From Antedon mediterranea (Eukaryota; Echinodermata; Crinoidea; Comatulida; Antedonidae), in contig NC_092675.1 in the NCBI RefSeq assembly GCF_964355755.1, positions 24,592,412 through 24,656,411 on the forward strand: DNA of 64,000 nt, read 5' to 3'. Position 1 is the first letter of the stretch, and each line of letters begins with the position of its first letter. Positions 14,801 through 22,295 of the stretch are shown in pieces. The notes beneath the pieces are model-generated. The model was not told the DNA's origin, made no database searches, and was given only the letters and a program-made list of their open reading frames with translations. The position numbers were made by a program, and so were the translations under genes.

Positions 14801-15465
14801 ATGTAAAAAATCAATTATTTTTCCAAACATATTCAAGAAAAAGATATACCTTCAAGGAAATTTGACTGGGAAATTCCGAAGTGTTCAATAATACATTGTA
14901 ATGAAACAACAAAGACATTATTAGTAATGGACAACTAGGTCTATTTAAGTTCTTTTAATAAAGGCTGGACAAAATATATATCTATGTGCATTAAAAAAAA
15001 TGTATTTTATTGTTAATCACAGAAAACAAAAAAAATTTCCAATTTATAAAATTAAATAATGGATTCCCCCCCCCCCCCCCACAGTTATTTTACACCCCTC
15101 TCTGGTCTCTCTGTACTGTAGACACTGTTGGGCTAACAGACAAGAAGGGTGAAAAACACCGAGCGATTAAGTAAAACGGGATATCTAACACTATAATATT
15201 CAATAAAGATAATAGTGAGTAAATTATGAATTACAACGAGAGTGGCACACCCATGAATTTAGACAGCGGCCGAAATAATAATAATACGCTGACTGGCGAC
15301 CGAGGTTACTACCAGTCAGCCGAGGCTACTAAGGCCGACAACCAAATAAGCTCAGCCTAGGCCTAACCTCTATGGTACAATATGCAAAGGAAACGTCTTA
15401 CTAAAATATATACTGTAGTCTGATGAGTTTGGCGCTCCTTTTTCAACTGTGGAGTAGGTTGACAT
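2891..15465 (-). CDS. PPA1: Inorganic pyrophosphatase, cytosolic type (13 exons, complete)
   Basis: Soluble family I pyrophosphatase; hydrolyses diphosphate to two phosphates with Mg2+. Exons 5' to 3': 15465-15402, 11539-11478, 10733-10677, 9835-9716, 9271-9185, 8462-8399, 7878-7816, 7670-7630, 7226-7140, 5710-5625, 4884-4809, 4319-4286, 2922-2891. All junctions are GT/AG and phase-compatible. They sum to 873 nt, 290 aa plus stop; human PPA1 has 289. Recognisable blocks are [44 protein letters not shown], the family signature [12 protein letters not shown] (about residues 117-128) with its metal-binding aspartates, [12 protein letters not shown], and [15 protein letters not shown]. The C-terminal 50 residues are less conserved but end in DKWHFVKNE, like vertebrate DVDKWFHH. 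The start [12 protein letters not shown] aligns with the human N-terminus and has A at -3. An in-frame upstream ATG at 15558 would add 31 residues (see findings). Vertebrate PPA1 and mitochondrial PPA2 are paralogues, so the symbol marks the family. Confidence 0.95.
3102..4019. mobile_element. 918 bp terminal-inverted-repeat element, non-autonomous
   Basis: Perfect 39 nt inverted ends begin ACGCCCGTATTCTTAAACCG and are flanked by TA (3100-3101 and 4020-4021), suggesting a TA target duplication. The interior has no transposase-like frame; further TCGAACTACGACT-like blocks lie just inside the ends. It sits in the last intron of the pyrophosphatase gene. The perfect ends suggest recent mobility. 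Confidence 0.85.
5170..5315 (+). mobile_element. SINE/LINE 3' tail, family 'GATTACTAGCTGCATTAT'
   Basis: Shares the block GATTACTAGCTGCATTAT...GATCCAAAAAATGACTG...CAGCGCTTA...TATAAAT and a short ATT-repeat end with 9015-9140 (plus) and 63905-64000 (minus). The end is typical of LINE-mobilised elements. Confidence 0.7.
5830..6520 (+). pseudogene. 3' fragment of a CR1/L2-type LINE reverse transcriptase
   Basis: Translation gives [13 protein letters not shown], then after frameshifts near 5980-6060 a 157-residue open frame with [48 protein letters not shown] and VVNDWNALP. This is the classic C-terminal end of L2/CR1-like non-LTR reverse transcriptases. The endonuclease and catalytic RT core are absent, so it is a 5'-truncated, broken copy. 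It lies in a pyrophosphatase intron, antisense to the gene. Confidence 0.85.
6588..6976. repeat. Pair of ~85 bp direct repeats flanking a SINE head
   Basis: 6588-6672 and 6889-6976 share CCTAAAATCC...GACTRACATAATT.TTCAAGT...ACCTGAAGACCATTTATC, at about 80% identity by eye. Between them lies the tRNA-like SINE at 6793-6885. Confidence 0.65.
6793..6885 (-). mobile_element. tRNA-derived SINE head
   Basis: On the minus strand ACCTTGGTGGTAAACGTGCT resembles an A box region and GGTTCATTCC fits the B box (GGTTCRANNCC-like). It has no intact cloverleaf and sits among repeats, so it is a SINE head rather than a tRNA gene. Confidence 0.6.
8890..9140 (+). mobile_element. tRNA-derived SINE with LINE-like tail
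   Basis: GGTTCGAATCC near 8940 is a perfect B box. It is followed by a body with CCAAACAGGTGTACAAATGGG and the 3' tail shared with 5170-5315 and 63905-64000 (GATTACTAGCTGCATTAT to TTTATAAAT). It ends about 45 bp from exon 5 of the pyrophosphatase gene. Confidence 0.7.
9380..9714 (+). pseudogene. 3' end of a LINE reverse transcriptase plus tail
   Basis: Encodes a decayed [14 protein letters not shown] block, the last conserved part of CR1-like ORF2, then the tail GGCGCTATATGAATCGAACG and an ATTTATT-rich end. A second copy of this tail is at 60030-60138. The copy ends within a few bases of the exon 4 5' splice site of the pyrophosphatase gene (antisense to it). Confidence 0.75.
10765..10967. 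mobile_element. Palindromic MITE, PIF/Harbinger-like
   Basis: Inverted ends AGCCTGTTTTCCTGTCGACG, with TAA at 10762-10764 and 10968-10970 as a 3 bp target duplication of TWA type. That fits the PIF/Harbinger group. The 203 bp interior contains further CTATCGTT/AACGATAG inverted blocks and no frame. Confidence 0.75.
11757..13560 (+). pseudogene. LINE 3' fragment (CR1/Jockey-like RT) split by a 950 bp insertion
   Basis: Before the break the translation reads [34 protein letters not shown] and [11 protein letters not shown]; after it, [20 protein letters not shown]. The two halves join perfectly across 12017-12966. This is the RT C-terminal region of CR1/Rex-type LINEs. The 3' end GCGCCTTGAGCACT...GTGCGCTATAAAAATCCTG with an ATT-repeat tail is the usual 3' end of this group. 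It lies in intron 1 of the pyrophosphatase gene, antisense to it. Confidence 0.85.
12017..12966. mobile_element. Unclassified 950 bp insertion with 12 bp target duplication
   Basis: TAGGTACCGCAT occurs at 12005-12016 and 12967-12978, and removing one copy plus the insert restores an uninterrupted LINE frame. The insert starts AGTCTGGGTTCCAGACGG and ends CAGACTTGGGGCAAGTC. Each end can fold into its own short hairpin (GTCTGG/CCAGAC and GACTTG/CAAGTC). No protein was recognised inside. Confidence 0.8.
15066..15080. repeat. Poly-C run
   Basis: Fifteen consecutive C residues in intron 1 of the pyrophosphatase gene, so exact length is uncertain. Confidence 0.7.
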
Positions 15466-16249
15466 ATTTGGTTGTTTTAGATGAGATCCAGTTATCAAAA
15501 GACGAACAGCAGGATTTACCCCACGTAATCCAGCTCTTATCAACAACGGTGGCGACATGTGCAAACAAAATTATGATGAGAGAGCTTGCCTTTTTATTGA
15601 CCGCCGTTGAAGGAGTACGCCCCCATGTGTGGTGCTGGAGAAATATTTATTGATACAAGAGAGGGTGAGCTCGCTTCGCTCGCTCCCCCTCTAGGAAGTG
15701 TAGACGATGGTTCTCGGAATTCAATGATAATGTTCTCCTTATACGTTTTCTGTCGGTTGTTACCATTATTGAAAATGCTTGACATTCGTAAAACTAAACT
15801 ACTTTGTTTCACAGTGTTTTAGATGATTAATAACATTTTAAAGTATAGTTTTTATTGTTTGGTAGGGCCCTTTGGGGAGGCGGAGGTCATTTGAGGGAGG
15901 TGCTTATTCGAGGGATATATGTTAAATTTTTTAGTTTTAATAATATGGTAACATTTTAATCAGATGAAATCCTCTAATAGATATGAAAAGTGGTAAAAAA
16001 GAATAACAAATGCTTGGTAAATTGTAGATAACAGTGCAGTGAATTCTACTACAAATAGTATGTTATTATAAATATGTGGATGGACGTTTATTAGATAGTT
16101 GGGTTGTGGGGGGTTATTATTCAAAGTGATGTTTTATTGGAGAGGCGTTTATTCAAATGAATACCATCCTAATAATTATTAATACATTATTTAATTTAAT
16201 CATCTTTTGAAACTAACTGCCGTGACAGAGTGGGCCCAAGAGAGAACCC

Positions 16250-17660
16250 AGGTAGCAAGCCCATGGGCCCATATATAAATTACCTGGGCAAGTTTATGTG
16301 GGCTATGGAATATTCAACCCATATGGGGCCCAGGTGGGAAAACACACATATAACCTGCCCATATTTTACCCACATGGGGCCCATCTGTAAAATATATGGG
16401 CAGATACATATGGGCTTGCCCATTTTTAACCCATATGGGATTCATAAACCAAACAGCTGGGAAAATGCATATGGGTTTGCCCACACCCAATATACATGGG
16501 GCCCATATGACATAAACCTGGGTTGTTACATATGGGTATGCCCATATACAATGTACATGGGGCCCATCTGTATAATATATGGGCAGATACATATGGGTTG
16601 CCCATTTATGACCCATATGGGATTTGTAAGTTAAAAGCATGGGCAAATACATATGGGTTTTCCCATACAAAAAATACATGGGGCCCACATGCCATAAACA
16701 TGGGCTGATACATATGGGTATGCCCATATACAATGTACATGGGGCCCATATATACAATTTATGGGCTGGTACATATGGGTTGCCCATTTTTTACCCATAT
16801 GGGTATCGTAAGCTAAAAGCATGGGCAAATACATATGGGTTTTCCCACACACACAATACATGGGGCCCATATGCCATAAACATGGGCTGATACATATGGG
16901 TATGCCCATATACAACGTACATGGGGCCCACCTATACAAAAGATGGGCAGGTACATATGGGTTGCCCATTTGTGACCCATATGGGATTCATAAGCTACAA
17001 GCATGGGCAAATACATATGGGTTTGCCCACACAAAAAACACACGGGCCCATATGCCATAAACCTGGGCTGATACATATGGGTATGCCCATATACAACGTA
17101 CATGGGACCCACCTATACAATAGATGGGCAGGTACATATGGGTTGCCCATTTGTGACCCATATGGGATTCATAAGCTAAAAGCATGGGCAAATACATATG
17201 GGTTTGTCCACACAAAAAATACACGGGGCCCATATGCCATAAACCTGGGCTGATACATATGGGTATGCCCATATACAACGTACATGGGACCCACATATAC
17301 AATAGATGGGCAGGTACATATGGGTTGCCCATTTGTGACCCATATGGGATTCATAAGCTAAAAGCATGGGCAAATACATATGGGTTTGTCCACACAAAAA
17401 ATACACGGGGCCCATATGCCATAAACCAGGGCTGATACATATGGGTAATGCCCATATACAACTTACATGGGGCCCATCTGTACAATATATGGGCAAACAC
17501 ATATGGGTTGCCCATTTGTGATCCATATGGGATTCGTAAGCGAAAAGCATGGGCAAATACATATGGGTATTCCCATTAAATGTATTTTGGAACACCCACA
17601 ACATACATGGGGTTCATCTGTAAAATATATGGGCATGCAGTTGCCACATATGGGATAAGA
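16250..17660. repeat. Left array: seven 182 bp higher-order units
   Basis: The anchor ACATATGGG(T/C) plus TTGCCCAT recurs at 16406, 16589, 16771, 16953, 17134, 17316 and 17499, a period of 181-183 bp. Each unit is three diverged ~60 bp subunits of the form TGGGC-N-TACATATGGGT-N-GCCCA followed by a CATGGGGCCCATAT-like palindrome. Every subunit can form a hairpin. Confidence 0.9.
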
Positions 17661-18114
17661 AACGCCCTGATAAATTATTTGTTACCCACAAAACGTAAAA
17701 ACGTATAAAACGTACATGAACCTACTACAGTATATGTAAACATTTCCATAAAGACATACAGTAGGCCTACTGAAAAGATATACATTTCAATATTACAGAC
17801 AGATAAAATTACTGAAGTATGGGAATGAAAAGTATTGAAGATTGGGTGGCACGATACAGTATTAAACAATACAATACATATCGACCAATATGAATTAAAA
17901 CAAACTAAGTACTAAAATCAATGCATTCATAATGTTTTATATAGGCATGTACTGTATAATCATTGGGAATCCTTGACAATGAAACAATCCGAGGTCAACT
18001 TTCAAAGGCAAGTACAGTATTCTATGGAACGCCGTTTACGCAACATTTCGATGATATGAATTTTATGACGCGATATGTGAATGAAATGCATCGATATGAA
18101 TTAAATGGTGCGAT

Positions 18115-18195
18115 ATATGAATGAAATGTTTTGAATTGAATGCTTTGAATTGAATATTTTGAATGAAATGTTTTGAATGAAATGTTTTGAACTAT
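18115..18195. repeat. Short tandem repeat of GAATGAAATGTTTT type
   Basis: Imperfect copies of TTTTGAAT(T/G)(G/A)AATG(C/T)TTTG run in tandem inside the spacer of the 4 kb element. Confidence 0.7.
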
Positions 18196-19319
18196 AGTAC
18201 AACAAGATGTAAGGTAAGTTATTAATTTGAATACTCTATTTATTATTATATAATACGGCCGGCAATGTAACAATGTAAAGCTTTTAATTACACTATTATT
18301 TTAGGCATCAATGCATGTGTGCAGCATGTATGTTTAAGAAGCAGGCTAGGCCATGGCTAGCAGATTATAAAATGTTAGAGGTCCATGTTTTGTGTATAAT
18401 TATTATATAAAAATCATCTTAAGTTATATTTCTATTTAACACATTTTCAGACCATAGGCTCGTAATATGTAGCCGAGATAGCCAGTACAATAACATTGTA
18501 GCACTAGCTAGCAAAAATCAATTGGGTTGGACTGGAAAGAAATTTCAGAAAAAATAAGATGCCTGTATAATCTAACATCGGTAAGTGCGTTTAAATCACA
18601 TTATATATTAGTCTTCTTTCCATTATTAGGGAACGTATTCACGTACACTTATAATACTATAATTCAAATTTCATAATTATTTCTTCTTTCAAAAGCAAGG
18701 TGGACATTGTTTTTCTAAATTATAGAAAATAATAAAACAATATTAACATATAAACATATTAACTTGTTAATAGGAGGGTAACATAAATAAATCTTGGAAT
18801 AGATTTATTTTTTAAATCATTATTAAAAATATCATAATCGATCGAAATAAATCTGTCCTCAACAGTGTTTTGTTTACAAATTTAGCAATCTAAGATACGT
18901 AAATAATTTTAAGTTTACATTTTTGTTTCTTTTTTCAGGAACCCAAAATCAAATATTGTGGGAACAAAATGACAAAGTGACAATTTTGTAGAAGGCAAAG
19001 AAGTACTGATGGGGCGCGATGGAAGGCTTGATAAGCCCGAAATAAAACCCGTAGATAAACTTTACGACGCTTGATTTAAACGCTACAGATTCATGTTGAA
19101 CATTGTCAAATGTTTCATTATTTATAGATCATTTAGTATTTTTGTTGTTGTAAAGAATTTAACTTTCGATAAATCAATCATCAAGTACTCACTTCAGCTA
19201 TTTCCAGTAGCCTTTGTCACGCAAATTATAAATAATAAATTCATAACAGTATTTATAATTTTCCTGTATGTGTAAGTTATATGTGTATCTGTGCATTCTT
19301 TTACATTTCGATAGCCCAT

Positions 19320-20240
19320 TGCAAATGCCCATACGTTTCTGGATATGGGGCCCATGTGGGTTTTGTATGGGATGGGCTTCCTAAGATGGGACCCACATGG
19401 GTACTGGGAGCAAAACCAGAAGAATCCAATATTTGCAACCAATTATGATACCCATTTGTTTTCAGATATGGGCCCCATATGGGTTTTGTTTGGAATGGGC
19501 TTACCAAGATTGGACCCACATGGGGCTTGGGTGCAAAACTGTTAAAATCCCATATGGGCAACACATAATTTGCCCATTAAGTCTTCGGATATGGGCCCCA
19601 TGTGGGTTCTGTATTGGATAGGCTACTCAATATGGGACCCACATGGGTATCGGGTGCAAAACAAGATGAATCCCATATGGTACCCATATTTTTTTCTGAT
19701 ATGGGTCCCATGTGGTTATATATGGGCTATGTGGGCCTTCCCATGTGGGACCCATATGGTTCTTGGGTGCAAAAATAGTTGAATCCCATATGGGAAACAT
19801 AATATGATACCCATATGCTTTGAAATATGGGCCCCATATGGGTTATATATGGGCTATGTGGGCCTTCCCATGTGGGACCCATATGGTTCTTGGGTGCAAA
19901 AATAGTTGAATCCCATATGGGAAACATAATATGATACCCATATGCTTTGAAATATGGGCCCCATATGGGTTATATATGGGCTATGTGGGCCTTCCCATGT
20001 GGGACCCATATGGTTTTTGGGTGCAAAAATAGTTGAATCCCATATGGGAAACATAATATGATACCCATATGCTTTGAAATATGGGCCCCATATGGGTTAT
20101 ATATGGGCTATGTGGGCCTTCCCATATGGGACCCACATGGTTCTTGGGTGCAAAAATAGTGGAATCCCATATGGGAAACCCATATGGTACCCATGTATGC
20201 TCTCATATGGGTCCCATATGGTTCCCATATGGGCTTGCTA
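19320..20240. repeat. Right array: seven ~125 bp units
   Basis: The anchor G(T/A)GCAAAA recurs at 19408, 19531, 19654, 19767, 19894, 20021 and 20148. The last four units have an exact 127 bp period and are almost identical; the first ones are diverged. Each unit holds ATATGGGCCCCATATGGG, CCCATGTGGGACCCATATGG and ATCCCATATGGGAAAC blocks. Confidence 0.9.
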
Positions 20241-20539
20241 CCTGGGAAGACATTACGGCTTGCAACATGGGCAGACATCTCGGTCCTAACGGGACACAGG
20301 AAGATAGCCTACAGTTATTCATACTCAATAAAACTCAGCTATCGGGATTTCACTCGAAAAATGTCTTATCATCAAATCTCCCTATGTAATTTTATAATAC
20401 TATTCCCCACAATATATTCTGATTCTTTATGGCGTATATTTAATTTGATCTTTATTAATTTGCAATATAATTTCTATTATTTAACTACTGTACCTTCACA
20501 CACGCGCGGTATGTTTTAAAATAAACAAAAAACGGAAAT

Positions 20540-20898
20540 AATACATTATTTAATTTAATCATCTTTTGAAACTAACTGCCGTGACAGAGTGGGCCCAAGA
20601 AAGAAGACATTACGGCTTGCAACATGGGCAGACATCTCGGTCCTAACGGGACACAGGAAGATAGCCTACAGTTATTCATGCAAGCTTACTCAATAACACT
20701 CAGCTATCGGGATTTCACTCGAAAAATGTCTTCAAATCTCCCTATGTAATTTTATAATACTATTCCCCACAATATATTCTGATTCTTTATGGCGTATATT
20801 TAATTTGATCTTTATTAATTTGCAGTATAATTTCTATTATTTAACTACTGTACCTTCACACACGCGCGGTATGTTTAAAAATAAACAAAAAACTGAAA
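20540..20898. repeat. Tandem duplicate copy B (empty site)
   Basis: An uninterrupted ~355 bp copy of the sequence split by the 4 kb element. At the insertion point it reads CCCAAGAAAGAAGACATTAC, with nothing of the element. It follows copy A directly. Confidence 0.9.
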
Positions 20899-22295
20899 TG
20901 GCTATGACTAATGGCCAACTTAAGCTCCAGTCCTACTATCTGATTTTTTTTCGTCTTCCAAAGGGACACTGTATGATTGATGGAAAGTGCCTGTTTCCAG
21001 TCACCTTTAGGGTCAAATCTATTATTTTAACTGCTCCCTTGTGTATAAAAGAGAGAAAATATTTGAAACCAGGTTGTTGCAAGGTGAACTTATCTTAAAC
21101 CCGGAAATTACTTTGACCGGGAAGAATTGAAATTGAGATGAAAATCTAATGTTGAAATCATAAATTTTGTTAAAAAACTCTTTATAATATCTTCCAAAGA
21201 TAGAAATATGTAACAATAGCGTCGATGTGAACACTGATGTTATCAAATCTACGTTTCGCGGTACATCTCAGATAGATAAGGTAGGTATCCAAGGCGGAGA
21301 TTTGTACCGAAGTTTTTGCATTGTGCTCGCCTATGTCAGAATTAACCATAATTTTATATATAGATACTTTCCAATAATTAGCGATCTGTAATTTCTGGTG
21401 TTTTTTTTGTTGTACACGATTTTGTTGAAAATAAGCAGATGACTAAATATAGGTACTTATTTTGAGTACATTTGTTGTGCTTTTATTCAACTTCAGATTT
21501 TTTTTTTTTAGTAATGGTAGGTCCTATATTATGTATGCTCCGTATTTAACCACCAACTTTGTTCACTTTTCACTTTCTTGGTGTCACCAATTATATAGAA
21601 TTACTTTATGCATGGAGAAATAAGTTATTTCTCCATGCTTTATGTAAACTACACATATCGACTGAAAAATGTGTTTGACGATTTAAGGGATATTTTTTCG
21701 TGATTTCTGTTACACATATTATTTGTAATGTAGATTTTATTAACATGGTAGGCCTATTTATTAGAAAAAAAACCCCCATTATATTAATGTGTTTACTACG
21801 GACAATTTGCCGGGGGCTTGAAGATTACAATAGAGTACAATATCACCTACCCTACAAAGAGTGTAACAAGGTTTTCTCCTTTCTGTGACTCGAACAATTT
21901 AGGACGGACAGACAGAACATGAAGTTATAAAATCATAATAACTTGCAGCTTACCACATATATTTGAAAACTGATTAATTAATTAACTATGTCTCCATTGA
22001 TTATTTGATTTAAACTTGTTCTCATTATGTAAAAGCTATCACTTGAAAATAATTAGTAATCCCCGCTACCCAAAATACTGCACAAAAGACTATACACGAG
22101 CCATAAAGATAAGATAATCAGTTTGACTCACAGTCGTCGCACGTCAGCAGCAGTACAGTACGGTAGTCATTAAAGAGGAAGTCATTCAGTCGTACTTTAC
22201 AGAGCCTACTAAACGTCGATGATACTAGGCCTACACCACAGCAGATATTGCTTAGACCTAAGTAAAAGTGGTTGCTTAATTTTTCCCAAAGAATT

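Larger units (their letters stand above)
16247..20246. mobile_element. 4.0 kb inverted-repeat element with two hairpin-repeat arrays
   Basis: The element starts CCCAGGTAGCAAGCCCAT and ends with its 18 nt reverse complement, ATGGGCTTGCTACCTGGG. The adjacent copy B is the unoccupied site. Aligning the two gives an insert of about 4000 bp with an AA (possibly GAA) target duplication. Inside are a left array (seven ~182 bp units), a 1.65 kb non-repetitive spacer, and a right array (seven 113-127 bp units). No transposase was recognised, so it is probably non-autonomous. Echinoderm foldback (TU) elements also have array-rich ends, but their arrays are inverted copies of each other and these two are not. 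Confidence 0.85.
16181..20539. repeat. Tandem duplicate copy A (interrupted by the 4 kb element)
   Basis: Copy A consists of 16181-16246 plus 20247-20539. It matches copy B (20540-20898) in order and nearly base for base, from AATACATTATTTAATTTAAT through ACTGCCGTGACAGAGTGGGC and GACATTACGGCTTGCAACAT to CACACACGCGCGGTATGTTT. Small differences include a few substitutions and two short indels. Confidence 0.9.
15466..22295. other. Divergent intergenic region between PPA1 and Nodal
   Basis: No real gene is recognised. 15466-16180 precedes the pyrophosphatase start and should contain its promoter. 16181-20898 is a tandem duplication, one copy of which holds a 4 kb repetitive element. 20899-22295 is the proximal 5' region of Nodal and shows no repeat family or coding exon. 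Open frames in the repeat arrays exist on both strands only because the repeats lack stop codons. Confidence 0.7.

Noticed and set aside
15594-15822. Frames on both strands upstream of the pyrophosphatase start
   Set aside because: Overlapping frames in both directions with no similarity; more likely promoter/5' flank sequence.
16400-17600. CRISPR-like array
   Set aside because: Units are contiguous 182 bp repeats with no unique spacers, in animal DNA.
16230-17660. Long overlapping open frames on both strands (MGP/HMG/YGLP-rich peptides)
   Set aside because: They are by-products of the stop-poor 182 bp repeat, open in several frames and strands at once, with peptides that simply repeat the DNA unit.
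16400-20240. CArG (SRF) boxes in CCCATATGGG
   Set aside because: CCATATGG has only four A/T between CC and GG; the SRF consensus needs six.
19300-20390. Open frames of 66-102 codons in the right array
   Set aside because: Same reason; two are identical because the 127 bp unit is repeated exactly.
22272-22295. Upstream extension of Nodal (LNFSQRI before MYTLS)
   Set aside because: It would need a TTG start; the first ATG in frame is 22296 and directly opens a signal peptide.
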